A DNA stretch of 64,000 nt from Sediminimonas qiaohouensis DSM 21189 (GTDB taxonomy: Bacteria > Pseudomonadota > Alphaproteobacteria > Rhodobacterales > Rhodobacteraceae), in assembly GCF_000423645.1 (NCBI RefSeq), contig NZ_AUIJ01000003.1, positions 1 through 64,000 of the forward strand, read 5' to 3'. Position 1 is the stretch's first letter. Each line of letters starts with the position of its first letter. Both the position numbers and the translations under genes were made by a program. The notes under the pieces are model-generated. The model saw nothing but the letters and a program-made list of their open reading frames with translations, had not been told where the DNA came from and did not search any database. Positions 25,025 to 34,163 of this stretch are shown here, in pieces.

Positions 25025-28000
25025 ATGGGGGGCTCGTCTTTCGAACTTGTTGCCGCCCTTGCAGGCGCGCAGTACGTGAACCTGTCAGGGGTCTCGGCAA
25101 TCACGGTGCATGCGGCGGCTGATGAGCCGGTCGCATATGTCGTGGATGGCCCCGACCTGTCGGGCGCCCGCGCCTATCGCATTGGTGCGGACGGTATCCC
25201 TTGGCAAGCCGATGCCGTGCCTTTGCCGCAGGGCATGGCGGTCGGGGTGACGCGTGATTTGTCCATCGGCACATTGGACGGGCAGGATGTTGCGATTTTC
25301 TCCGGGTTCGGGACGACCGGCGTTCACATTGTGGATTTGGCCAGCGATGGCACATTCGGTGCCGCGCTTGCCCTGTCTGGTGATCTGCCGCCCGATAGGT
25401 TGCAGGGCGCTTTTTCGCAGGTCCCTCCCGGGGGCACGGATCCTGTCCTTTATGGATTTGTGGCCGGGGCGCCCGCGCCGCTGGCGTGGCGGGTGGCCGG
25501 GGGGACGCTCACCACTCTTGCCGCGCCCGCGCCTGCGCTTGAGACATCCGTTTCGGCACTGGCGCACAGCGCAAGCGGCATCGTGTTGGCAACCTCGGAG
25601 GCCGATCATGCCTTGATCAGTTACCTGCCGGACGCCCAGGGTCAACTGACCGAGGTTGCGCGCCTGGGCGCGGCGCAGGGGGTCGGCATCAACGCCCCCG
25701 GTGTCTTGTCGACCATATCGGCGCACGGGTCCGATTTCGCCATTGTCGGCGGCTCTGGCAGCAGCACGCTGAGCGTGTTCGAAGTGGATCATACGGGCGA
25801 CCTGACGTTGCGCGATCACATCATGGATGGGCGCGACAGCCGCTTTGCTGGGGTGACCCTGATCGACTCGGTCGTTGTCGACGGGCGTGCTTACATTGCC
25901 GCCGCAGGATCGGATGACGGCTTGAGCCTGTTCGAGATGCTGCCCGGCGGGCGCCTTGTGATACTTGCGACGCAGGCCGACACGCTTGGGATGACATTGG
26001 ATAACCCATCGGCGATCGCCCTGACCGGGGCGAACGGTGCCCTGAGTGTCCTGGTCAGCAGCGAGAGCGAGCCGGGGTTGACCACGCTGCGCTATGATCT
26101 GCAAACTGCGGGCGGGGTGATCGCGGTGGGCGGTGCCGGTGGCCTGATCGCAGGGGGGCAATTTGACGACCTGCTGATCGGGGGCGCGGGCGACGATGAT
26201 CTGCGCGCAGGCGACGGGGCCGACATGATCGGCGACGGGGGAGGTGCCGATACCCTGTATGGTGGCGCTGGTGCGGATATCTTTGTCATGTCGCAGGATG
26301 GGCAGGCAGATCTTATCGCGGACTTTCAGCCCGGTATCGATCGGATCGATTTGTCGGCGTGGACATTCCTGCGCAACACGGACCAATTGGAGATTGCCGA
26401 GACTGCAGACGGCGCCCAAATTCAGTTTGGATATGAGGTGCTTGGCATACAAACTGCCGATGGTACGCCGCTAGCTGCGGACGTGCTGCGCGCCCTCGAT
26501 CTGCTGGGACCTGCCCGGTATATGCCGTTCGAGACGTTAACCACGGTGCCCCCCGAGCCTGATGCGCTTTTGCTCGACGGGACGGACTCGACTGACGTCC
26601 TGACCGGGGGGCAGGGGGCCGACAGCATCAATGGGTATGCCGGCGATGACACCCTGATTGGCGGCGGCGGCGATGACATGCTGTCAGGCGGCACCGGGCA
26701 TGACACGGCTGTATATTTCGCCCCGGTGGGCGAGTATGACATACAGGTTGATTCCAGTGGTAACGGCCTGTGGATCACGCATGTGGGCGGCTTGGCTGCG
26801 GATGGCGCGGATTGGCTGACCGGTGTGGAGGTGGCCCAGTTCGCGGGTGGCCTCGTGGACCTGGCGCAATACACCGGGGCTCAGGCCCTAACCATGCCGC
26901 CAGACCCGCCTGCAGAGGACGCGGCGATGTGGGCGTGGGCCGACATGCATCTGCGCACATTTGACGGCGTTGGCTATGATTTCCACGCGGCGGGCGAGTT
27001 CGTCCTGTTGCGCGACACCGGGTTGCAGGCAGGGTTTGAAGTGCAGGCGCGGCTAACGGCGGCGGGTCCGGATGTGACAACCAATCAGGCCATCGCGATC
27101 CGGACTGCGGCGGGCGAGGTCATGATCGATGCGGCGGATGATACGCCGCTTTCGATCGACGGCGTTGCAACGTCAATCGGGGCCGACGGATATGTCGATA
27201 TAGGCCTTGATAGGCTCTATTTGGCCGATGGAACCTATTCGCTGGTCTTTGCGGGGGCCGATGGCATCGTGAACGCGGGCGATAGCCGCGTGTCGGCAAC
27301 CCTGCGCGGCGACCGGGTGGATTTCGGAGCCACCCTGAACCGCGCGGATTATGGCGGGCGCTTGCAGGGGCTGCTTGGCGATGGGGACGCAAACCCCAAC
27401 AACGACATCGCCCTCGCGGGTGGCACCGCCCTCGACCGGCCCCTCGCGCCCGGTGACCTCTACGGTCTCTATAGCGACGATTGGCGTGTCAAAACCCTTG
27501 ATCAGAGCCTGTTTTCCTATGACCCCGGGGAATCGCCGGACGGGTTTTACCTGTCGGATTTTCCTGCCGATGCGGTCTTGCTTGGGGATTTCAGCGCAGC
27601 CGAAATCACCGAGGCGAGCCTACAGGCCGAGGCGGCGGGGCTTTTCCCCGGCACATCAACCTTCGACAACGCGGTTCTTGATCTGTTGGTGACGAATGGC
27701 GATCTTACCTATCTGGATGCGGCATTGGATGCCCTGCCCGCCGACGATACCGAGCAGGCAATGGTCCTGAAGCAAGGCCAAGGCCGTGCGGCGCTTTCTG
27801 TTGCAATATCGGACGGCGCCAGCACCATGGCCTTGGAAGGCGCAGATGTGACGTTCGTCGCGGATCTGGCAACCGCACCGCAGGCCTTGGGCGAAGCCAG
27901 CGCGGGGCAATACCGCCTGGATCTGGGCGACGGTACCGCCGGGCAGGTGCGAGTGACCAAGATCTACGACGCAGGCGGCTCCACCGGGATTACGGTGGCC

Positions 28001-28324
28001 GATGCGCTTGAGGCGCTGCGCATGTCGGTTGGCCTGACCCCGAGTTGGGGGCCTGCGGGGGCGATGCATCTTTTGGCCGCCGACATGAATGGGGATGGCG
28101 CGGTGACCGTCGCCGACGCATTGGCAATCCTGCGGCACGCGGTGGGCCTGGAATCGCCCGGGGCAGAGCCCCGTTGGCTTTTCCTGCCGCCCGGCACGGA
28201 TACCACCAGCGCGGATGTAGGCACGATGGCGGCTCCGGCAATTCAACTGGACCTCGATCCGATTTATGGCGATCACACCCTGGACATGACGGCGATCTTG
28301 ATCGGGAATGTCGACATGGCATGA
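25025..28324 (+). CDS. Secreted propeller / RTX / VWD-like / dockerin-like protein (paralog 2)
   Basis: A 1099-residue acidic protein. Residues 1-370 look like a lactonase-type beta-propeller (repeated GVHIVDLASDGTF and SLFEMLPGGRL blades). RTX blocks lie at about 375-420 (LLIGGAGDDDLRAGDGAD) and 522-561 (INGYAGDDTLIGGGGDDML). Residues 638-820 match the VWD-like domain of the protein at 17244-19520, but the opening is ADMHLRTFDG instead of GDPHLLTLDG. Residues about 987-1050 are dockerin-like, with the calcium loop DMNGDGAVTVADALAILRHA. The end is AILIGNVDM. ATG 25025 is chosen over upstream ATG 24905, whose extra 40 residues have no counterpart. It lacks its own exporter, so the system at 12179-17098 is the likely route. 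Confidence 0.8.
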   Translation: MGGSSFELVAALAGAQYVNLSGVSAITVHAAADEPVAYVVDGPDLSGARAYRIGADGIPWQADAVPLPQGMAVGVTRDLSIGTLDGQDVAIFSGFGTTGVHIVDLASDGTFGAALALSGDLPPDRLQGAFSQVPPGGTDPVLYGFVAGAPAPLAWRVAGGTLTTLAAPAPALETSVSALAHSASGIVLATSEADHALISYLPDAQGQLTEVARLGAAQGVGINAPGVLSTISAHGSDFAIVGGSGSSTLSVFEVDHTGDLTLRDHIMDGRDSRFAGVTLIDSVVVDGRAYIAAAGSDDGLSLFEMLPGGRLVILATQADTLGMTLDNPSAIALTGANGALSVLVSSESEPGLTTLRYDLQTAGGVIAVGGAGGLIAGGQFDDLLIGGAGDDDLRAGDGADMIGDGGGADTLYGGAGADIFVMSQDGQADLIADFQPGIDRIDLSAWTFLRNTDQLEIAETADGAQIQFGYEVLGIQTADGTPLAADVLRALDLLGPARYMPFETLTTVPPEPDALLLDGTDSTDVLTGGQGADSINGYAGDDTLIGGGGDDMLSGGTGHDTAVYFAPVGEYDIQVDSSGNGLWITHVGGLAADGADWLTGVEVAQFAGGLVDLAQYTGAQALTMPPDPPAEDAAMWAWADMHLRTFDGVGYDFHAAGEFVLLRDTGLQAGFEVQARLTAAGPDVTTNQAIAIRTAAGEVMIDAADDTPLSIDGVATSIGADGYVDIGLDRLYLADGTYSLVFAGADGIVNAGDSRVSATLRGDRVDFGATLNRADYGGRLQGLLGDGDANPNNDIALAGGTALDRPLAPGDLYGLYSDDWRVKTLDQSLFSYDPGESPDGFYLSDFPADAVLLGDFSAAEITEASLQAEAAGLFPGTSTFDNAVLDLLVTNGDLTYLDAALDALPADDTEQAMVLKQGQGRAALSVAISDGASTMALEGADVTFVADLATAPQALGEASAGQYRLDLGDGTAGQVRVTKIYDAGGSTGITVADALEALRMSVGLTPSWGPAGAMHLLAADMNGDGAVTVADALAILRHAVGLESPGAEPRWLFLPPGTDTTSADVGTMAAPAIQLDLDPIYGDHTLDMTAILIGNVDMA

Positions 28325-28403
28325 GCCGGGGGTTGAACCAGCAGGCCTTAGCCCGGAACTATGCAGTGGACAGTAGCCGCCGCCCAAGATAGGACGCGCG
28401 ATC

Positions 28404-28880
28404 ATGGCCAAGCTCAAAGCAGATCCGAACTACAAGGTCATCGCGGAGAACCGCCGCGCGCGGTTCGATTACGCGATCGAAGAAGATATCGAATGCGGTA
28501 TCGTCCTTGAAGGGTCCGAGGTGAAATCCCTGCGCCAGGGCGGCGCCAATATCGCCGAAAGCTATGCCGCGGTTGAGGATGGCGAGCTGTGGCTCGTCAA
28601 CAGCCATATTCCGCAATACGAGCAGGCGAAGACGTGGAAGCACGAAGAGCGGCGGCGCCGCAAGCTGCTTGCCACGCGCAAGGAACTGGCGCGGATGTGG
28701 AACGCGACGCAGCGCAAGGGCATGACCCTGGTACCGCTGGTCCTGTATTTCAATCACCGGGGCCTGGCGAAGATCAAGATCGGGATCGCGAAGGGTAAGA
28801 AGAAGCACGACAAGCGCGAAACCGAGGCCAAGCGCGACTGGAGCCGCCAGAAGCAGCGCCTGCTCAAGGATCACGGGTAG
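28404..28880 (+). CDS. smpB: SsrA-binding protein SmpB
   Basis: Binds tmRNA and brings it to stalled ribosomes for trans-translation. The 158-residue protein has the family segments [57 protein letters not shown] and a basic C-terminal tail ([16 protein letters not shown]) that mimics the tRNA codon-anticodon region. Length and start fit the family. The tmRNA gene itself is not in this window. Confidence 0.97.
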   Translation: MAKLKADPNYKVIAENRRARFDYAIEEDIECGIVLEGSEVKSLRQGGANIAESYAAVEDGELWLVNSHIPQYEQAKTWKHEERRRRKLLATRKELARMWNATQRKGMTLVPLVLYFNHRGLAKIKIGIAKGKKKHDKRETEAKRDWSRQKQRLLKDHG

Positions 28881-28882
28881 CA

Positions 28883-28945
28883 GGGGGCGCTGCCCCCGGC
28901 GCGCGCTGCGCACGCGCCCCCCCGGAGTATTTCGGGCAAGATGAA
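28883..28945 (+). repeat. Dispersed double-hairpin element, copy A
   Basis: Two consecutive GC hairpins (GGGGGC-GCT-GCCCCC at 28883-28897, then GGCGCG...CGCGCC) are followed by a C-run and the tail GGAGTATTTCGGGCAAGATG. The copy starts two bases after the smpB stop and probably serves as its terminator. The same layout recurs at 45959-46028 and, inverted, at 56278-56334. Confidence 0.7.
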
Positions 28946-29030
28946 TTTGCATGCTGGCGCAGGGCGCTCACGGTCTTGCCAGTGCGGCCCCCCCGATGTA
29001 GGCAATGGGGGATACAAAACGGGGGTCTCC

Positions 29031-29888
29031 ATGGCACATGACGATCCGAGGACGCTGGTTTCAACAGGGTGGTTGGCCGCGCATATGAAGGATCCCGATC
29101 TTCGGATTCTGGATGCGACGTGGTTCATGCCGGACGAGGGACGCGATGCCTATGCCGAATACAAGGCCGCGCATATTCCCGGTGCCCGGTTCTTTGATAT
29201 AGACGAGATCAGCGATCTGCGCTCGGACTTGCCGCACATGGCCCCGCCGGTGGAAAAGTTCATGTCGCGCATGCGTGCGATGGGCGTTGGCGACGGGCAT
29301 CAGGTCGTGGTCTATGACACGCAAGGCTTGTTTTCCGCTGCGCGGGTATGGTGGCTTTTCCGCCTGATGGGTCAGCCGGACATTGCCGTTCTGGATGGTG
29401 GAATGGCCAAGTGGGTCGCCGAGGGCCGCGAGGTGGAGGACATGCCGCCTATGGTGCGCGACAGGCACATGACGGTGCGCCGGCAAAACCAGATGGTCAA
29501 GGATGTCACGCAGGTGGCGGCGGCGTCCAAACTGGGCGATTACGAGATCCTCGATGCGCGCTCGCCGGGGCGGTTTTCCGGGCAGGAAGAAGAGCCGCGC
29601 GAGGGCCTGCGCAAGGGCCATGTGCCGGGGTCCAGGAACGTGTATTACCGCAATCTGCTGAACGCCGATGGCACCATGAAATCGCCCGACGATCTGCGCG
29701 CCGTGTTCGATGCGGCGGGCGTTGACATGAGCAAGCCCGCGATCACCACCTGCGGGTCGGGTGTGACCGCCGCCATCATCAGCCTTGCGCTGGAACGGAT
29801 CGGCAAGACAGATCATTCGCTATATGACGGATCATGGGCGGAATGGGGCGCATTCCCCACCGTGCCCGTCGCCACAGGAGACGCCTGA
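29031..29888 (+). CDS. sseA: 3-mercaptopyruvate sulfurtransferase
   Basis: Moves sulfur from 3-mercaptopyruvate to an acceptor. The 285-residue protein has two rhodanese domains: an inactive N-terminal one (HIPGARFFDID) and a catalytic C-terminal one. The active loop is CGSGVT with Cys241; CGSGVT is the mercaptopyruvate type, unlike the CRxGxx loop of thiosulfate sulfurtransferases. ATG 29031 (MAHDDPRTLVSTGWLA) fits the family better than upstream ATG 28941, which is the tail of the dispersed element. The next gene starts one base after its stop, so the two are translationally coupled. Confidence 0.93.
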   Translation: MAHDDPRTLVSTGWLAAHMKDPDLRILDATWFMPDEGRDAYAEYKAAHIPGARFFDIDEISDLRSDLPHMAPPVEKFMSRMRAMGVGDGHQVVVYDTQGLFSAARVWWLFRLMGQPDIAVLDGGMAKWVAEGREVEDMPPMVRDRHMTVRRQNQMVKDVTQVAAASKLGDYEILDARSPGRFSGQEEEPREGLRKGHVPGSRNVYYRNLLNADGTMKSPDDLRAVFDAAGVDMSKPAITTCGSGVTAAIISLALERIGKTDHSLYDGSWAEWGAFPTVPVATGDA

Positions 29889-29889
29889 G

Positions 29890-31074
29890 ATGTTCAGCAA
29901 TCTGAAAGAACAACCCGCCGACAAGATCCTGCAGCTGATGCAGATGTACAAGGACGACCCGCGCGAGGGCAAGATCGACCTTGGCGTCGGTGTCTACAAG
30001 AACGCCGAGGGCGTCACCCCGGTGATGCGCGCGGTCAAGGCCGCCGAAAAGCAGCTTTGGCAGGATCAGACCACCAAGGCCTATGTCGGGCTGGCGGGTG
30101 ATCCGGCGTTTGGCGACGCGATGGTCGATCTGGTTCTGGGTGATGCTGTTAGCCGGGAACAGGTGGCCGCGGCGGCCACACCGGGCGGCACAGGCGCGGT
30201 GCGCCAGGCGTTCGAGATGATCCGCATGGCCAATCCCGATGCGCGTATCTTCGTGTCTGATCCGACATGGCCGAACCACCTGAGCATTCTCAAGTTCATG
30301 GAGATGCCGACCGTCACCTACCGCTACTTCGACAGCGCCACGGGCGGCGTCGATTTCGACGGCATGATGGCCGATCTGGAGCAGGCAAAGGCGGGCGACG
30401 TGATCTTGTTGCACGGCTGCTGCCACAACCCGACCGGCGCCAACCTGAACCTGACGCAGTGGCAGGCGGTGATTGACCTGATGCTGAAGAAAGGCGCGAT
30501 GCCGATGATCGACATCGCCTACCAGGGATTTGGCGATGGGTTGGAAGAGGACGCCGCCGCGACGCGACTGGTGGCCTCAATGGTGCCCGAATGCCTGATC
30601 GCGGCGAGCTGCTCCAAGAACTTTGGCGTGTATCGCGAGCGCACCGGCATCCTTATGGCCGTGGCGCAGGACAGCGATCTGCGCGGCCTGACCCAAGGCA
30701 CGTTGAACTACCTGAACAGGCAGAACTATTCCTTCCCGCCCGATCACGGCGCGCGGGTGGTGACGATGATTCTGCAAACGCCGGAGCTGCGCGCCGATTG
30801 GGCGGCGGAGCTGGAGGATGTGCGCAATTCGATGCTGGGTCTGCGCGAGCAACTTGCAGGTGAATTGCAGCGGTTGTCGGGCTCGGACAGGTTCGGCTTC
30901 ATCGCGCAGCATCGCGGCATGTTCTCGCGCTTGGGCACCAGCCCCGAGATGGTGGCGAAGCTGCGCGAAGAACACGCAATTTACATGGTGGGCGATTCGC
31001 GGCTCAACATCGCCGGGCTGAACCGGGATACCGTGCCGGTGTTGGCAAAGGCGATCATCGACTGCGGGATTTGA
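29890..31074 (+). CDS. Class I aspartate/aromatic amino acid aminotransferase
   Basis: A 394-residue PLP enzyme of the AspC/TyrB type. It begins MFSNLKEQPADKILQLMQMY and has DLGVGVYKNAEG, the TPGGTGAVRQAF loop, the CCHNPTGANL motif, and the PLP lysine in SCSKNFGVYRERTG (Lys243). The N-terminus and HNPTG context fit the gamma-proteobacterial AspC/TyrB subgroup. Aspartate or aromatic amino acids are likely substrates. Coupling to mercaptopyruvate sulfurtransferase suggests cysteine may also be a physiological substrate. The start is one base past the upstream stop. Confidence 0.92.
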   Translation: MFSNLKEQPADKILQLMQMYKDDPREGKIDLGVGVYKNAEGVTPVMRAVKAAEKQLWQDQTTKAYVGLAGDPAFGDAMVDLVLGDAVSREQVAAAATPGGTGAVRQAFEMIRMANPDARIFVSDPTWPNHLSILKFMEMPTVTYRYFDSATGGVDFDGMMADLEQAKAGDVILLHGCCHNPTGANLNLTQWQAVIDLMLKKGAMPMIDIAYQGFGDGLEEDAAATRLVASMVPECLIAASCSKNFGVYRERTGILMAVAQDSDLRGLTQGTLNYLNRQNYSFPPDHGARVVTMILQTPELRADWAAELEDVRNSMLGLREQLAGELQRLSGSDRFGFIAQHRGMFSRLGTSPEMVAKLREEHAIYMVGDSRLNIAGLNRDTVPVLAKAIIDCGI

Positions 31075-31103
31075 TTGGCGCAGGCCAGAGCATTGGAAAT
31101 TTG

Positions 31104-31129
31104 GCGCGCGCAGGGTGATCTGCGCGCGC
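31104..31129. terminator. Bidirectional terminator between the aminotransferase and dapA
   Basis: A 10-bp perfect GC stem (31104-31113 with 31120-31129) has a 6-base loop. It is followed by ATTCAATTTAT on the plus side and AAATTT on the minus side. It sits between two convergent genes. Confidence 0.7.
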
Positions 31130-31152
31130 ATTCAATTTATGCGCGCGTCAGG

Positions 31153-32025
31153 TCACAGCAGCCCGGCGTGGCGCAGGCCGTTATCCACCAACTCGCGGGT
31201 CTCTTGGCTTAGCTCTACCAGCGGCAGGCGCACCTCGGCGCTGCACAGTCCCAGCCGCGACATCGCGTATTTGACGCCGACGACGCCCGGCTCGGTGAAC
31301 ACGGCGTCATGCAGCGGCATCAGGCGGTCAAGCAGGTCCAGCGCCGTGGCATAATCACCGGCCAGCGTGGCCGCCTGAAACTCTGCGCAGAGACGCGGGG
31401 CGACGTTGGCGGTGACGGAAATGCAGCCCACGCCTCCGTGCGCGTTGAAGCCAAGCGCGGTGGCATCCTCGCCCGACAACTGGATGAAATCGGTGCCGCA
31501 GGTGATGCGCGTGCGCGGCACGCGGGCCAGATCGCCGGTGGCGTCCTTGACCCCCACGATGCGCGGCAGCTTGGCCAGCTCGCCCATGGTTGCGGGGCTC
31601 ATGTCGATGACCGAGCGGCCGGGGATGTTGTAGATGATGATCGGCAAGTTGCACGAATCGTGCACGGCCTTGAAATGCGCATAAAGCCCGCCCTGCGTGG
31701 GCTTGTTGTAATAGGGCGTGACCACCAGCGCCGCATCCGCGCCCACCTCTTCGGCGTGGCGGATCAGGCGGATGCCCTCATGGGTGCTGTTGGATCCCGC
31801 GCCGGCGATCACCGGGATGCGGCCCGCCGCGGCCTTGACCACCTCTTCGATGACGTGCTCGTGTTCGCGGTGGCTGAGCGTCGGGCTTTCGCCGGTGGTG
31901 CCGACGGGCACAAGGCCGGATGATCCTTCGGAAACGTGCCAGTCCACGAGTTTGCGAAGCGTCTCCAGATCCAGCTCGCCGTTCTTGAACGGCGTCACCA
32001 GGGCAGGAATGGACCCTTTGAACAT
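31153..32025 (-). CDS. dapA: 4-hydroxy-tetrahydrodipicolinate synthase
   Basis: Condenses pyruvate and aspartate semialdehyde in lysine/diaminopimelate synthesis. The 290-residue TIM-barrel protein begins [20 protein letters not shown]. It has [14 protein letters not shown], the catalytic tyrosine in IIYNIPGRS, and the Schiff-base lysine in [12 protein letters not shown]. An upstream ATG at 32073 is rejected because the family starts at MFKGS and an AAGGAG-like site precedes it. dapB lies about 16 kb away on the same strand. It is divergent from the lytic transglycosylase gene across 167 bp. Confidence 0.97.
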   Translation of the reverse strand: MFKGSIPALVTPFKNGELDLETLRKLVDWHVSEGSSGLVPVGTTGESPTLSHREHEHVIEEVVKAAAGRIPVIAGAGSNSTHEGIRLIRHAEEVGADAALVVTPYYNKPTQGGLYAHFKAVHDSCNLPIIIYNIPGRSVIDMSPATMGELAKLPRIVGVKDATGDLARVPRTRITCGTDFIQLSGEDATALGFNAHGGVGCISVTANVAPRLCAEFQAATLAGDYATALDLLDRLMPLHDAVFTEPGVVGVKYAMSRLGLCSAEVRLPLVELSQETRELVDNGLRHAGLL

Positions 32026-32192
32026 GACACGCTCCTTCGTTTTCGTTGGTGGCGGGATATTACCCTGCCGCATTGGGATGAGCGCACCCTAACCGCGGCT
32101 TGATCCACTGCCAAGTTCGTGAATTGCCCCGCGCGCGGTGCGCAATTAAGCTGCGGCTGTCTATCCCCTGTCGGAATGGAAAGGCAAGACGC

Positions 32193-34163
32193 ATGCGCCC
32201 GATTTCATTGTTCCTTGCCGTGGCGTTTGCGTTTGCCGCGCCGGTTTCCATGGCACAGGAGGGGCCGCGCCCCTTGTCCAGCGCGTTGGAGGCGGCGCAA
32301 TCGGGAAACTGGGACATCGCGGCGCAGCTTGCACGCCGCGCCGGGCCCTCCGCCGTGCCTCTGATCGAATGGTCGCGCCTGCGCGATGGCGCCGGCACCC
32401 TGCCCGAGGCGCTGGCGTTTCTTGACGCGCACAGCGATTGGCCCGGTCTTGGCCTGATCCGCCTGCGGGCCGAGGGGATGCTGGACGCCGCCGATGACGC
32501 CGAGGTCTTGCGCCTTTTTGCAGGGGACAATCGTCCGCGCACCGGGGCGGGGGCGTTGGCCCATGCGCGCGCGCTAAAATCGGCGGGGCGGTTGGGGGAT
32601 GCGCAGGCTGATCTGGTCCTGGCGTGGCGGACGCTGGATATGACGGTCGAGGATCAGCAGGCGATGCTAACCGCGCATGACGACCTGCTGTCGCCGCATC
32701 ACGTGGCGCGCGTTGACATGCTGCTTTGGCAAGACGACCCCGAGCAAGTGCAAGCCCTCTTGCCGCTGTTGCCCGATGGTTGGCAGGCCTTGGCCGAGGC
32801 GCGGCTGGCCTTGCGCGCGGGTCGTCCCGGTGTTGATGACCTGATCGCGGCGGTGCCTGATGCCCTGTCGGATGATCCGGGCCTCGCGCATGAGCGATTC
32901 CTGTGGCGCATCCGCAAGGGCCGCAGCGACGACGCCATCGCGCTGTTGCTAGAACGCAGCGAAAGCGCCGAGGCGCTGGGTAAACCGGAACGGTGGGCCG
33001 GTTGGCGGCGCTGGCTGGCGCGTGCCCGCATGCGCGAGGGGCAGGGGCGCGCCGCCTACAAGATCGCCGCATCGCACCACCTGAGCGAGGGCGCGAATTT
33101 CGCCGATCTTGAGTGGCTGTCGGGATACCTGGCGCTTAGCTACCTGGATGACCCCGACCTTGCGCTTACCCATTTCGAGCGGTTCAGGGATGCGGTCAGC
33201 ACGCCGATCTCGTTGGGCAGGGCGGGTTATTGGCTGGGCCGGGCGCATCGGGCGCGGCGCGATGATGAGGCCGCGCGCGCCGCTTTTGCCCTCGGGGCCG
33301 CGCATCAAACCAGCTTCTACGGCCTTCTGGCGGCCGAGGCTGCGGGGCTATCCCCCGATCCGGCGCTTGCGGGCACCGAGGCGTTTGCCCCCTGGCGGGA
33401 GGCCGAATTCACCCGTGCGCCGTTGTTCCGGGTTGGGCTGCTGGCGATGAACGCGGGCGAGGTGTCGCTGGCGGAGCGGTTCCTGCTGCATCTGGCCGAT
33501 GGGTTCGACCGCACCGCACTGGGCCAGATGGGCGCGATGGCGATCGAGCTGGATCAGCCGCACCTTGCCGTCATGATCGGCAAGCTGGCGGCGGGGCGGG
33601 GCATCATCCTGCCGGGGCCCTATTACGCGCTGCACCCCATGCGACAGATGGACCTGCCGGTGCCGATGGAAATGGCCCTGGCGATTGCCCGCCGCGAAAG
33701 CGAGTTCGACCACCGCGTCGCCAGTGGCGCCGGGGCGCTGGGCCTGATGCAACTGCTGCCGGGCACGGCCTCGGACATGGCGCGGGCGCTTGGCCGGTCC
33801 GATCACGACACGCGCCGCGTGCTGGATGATTGGCGCTACAATGCGCGGCTGGGCAGTGCCTATCTCGCGCGGCTGGGGTGGAAGTTTGGCGGCAACGTGG
33901 TGATGGTGTCGGCGGCTTATAATGCCGGCCCCGCGCGCCCGCCCCGCTGGATCGATAAGAACGGCGACCCGCGCGAGGGCGGCATGGACGTGATCGACTG
34001 GATCGAGCACATCCCGTTCCGCGAGACGCGCAACTACGTCATGCGCGTGGCCGAATCCCTGCCCATTTACCGCGCGCGTCTGGGCCGTGATCCGCACCCG
34101 GTTCCGTTCAGCGAGGAGCTTGTCGGATCAAGCGTTCTGCCGCTCACGCCAAAGGGTGAATAG
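32193..34163 (+). CDS. Periplasmic soluble lytic murein transglycosylase
   Basis: A 656-residue cell-wall enzyme. It has a Sec signal peptide (MRPISLFLAVAFAFAAPVSM then AQEG), a long alpha-superhelical region of paired helices (about residues 30-470) and a C-terminal SLT catalytic domain. The domain has the active glutamate in IARRESEFDHR (about Glu502), then GALGLMQLLPGTASDMA and SAAYNAGPARPPRW. The architecture is that of Slt70, which cleaves peptidoglycan to 1,6-anhydro products. GGAAAGG precedes the ATG. The last 36 bp overlap the 3' end of the convergent EamA gene. Confidence 0.94.
   Translation: MRPISLFLAVAFAFAAPVSMAQEGPRPLSSALEAAQSGNWDIAAQLARRAGPSAVPLIEWSRLRDGAGTLPEALAFLDAHSDWPGLGLIRLRAEGMLDAADDAEVLRLFAGDNRPRTGAGALAHARALKSAGRLGDAQADLVLAWRTLDMTVEDQQAMLTAHDDLLSPHHVARVDMLLWQDDPEQVQALLPLLPDGWQALAEARLALRAGRPGVDDLIAAVPDALSDDPGLAHERFLWRIRKGRSDDAIALLLERSESAEALGKPERWAGWRRWLARARMREGQGRAAYKIAASHHLSEGANFADLEWLSGYLALSYLDDPDLALTHFERFRDAVSTPISLGRAGYWLGRAHRARRDDEAARAAFALGAAHQTSFYGLLAAEAAGLSPDPALAGTEAFAPWREAEFTRAPLFRVGLLAMNAGEVSLAERFLLHLADGFDRTALGQMGAMAIELDQPHLAVMIGKLAAGRGIILPGPYYALHPMRQMDLPVPMEMALAIARRESEFDHRVASGAGALGLMQLLPGTASDMARALGRSDHDTRRVLDDWRYNARLGSAYLARLGWKFGGNVVMVSAAYNAGPARPPRWIDKNGDPREGGMDVIDWIEHIPFRETRNYVMRVAESLPIYRARLGRDPHPVPFSEELVGSSVLPLTPKGE

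Noticed and set aside
25085-26452. 455-codon open frame on the minus strand
   Set aside because: Antisense to the large VWD-dockerin gene, with no family features.
34128-34163. Possible frameshift or misannotation at the lytic transglycosylase/EamA junction
   Set aside because: Both proteins have normal family lengths; the 36-bp tail-to-tail overlap is ordinary in compact genomes.
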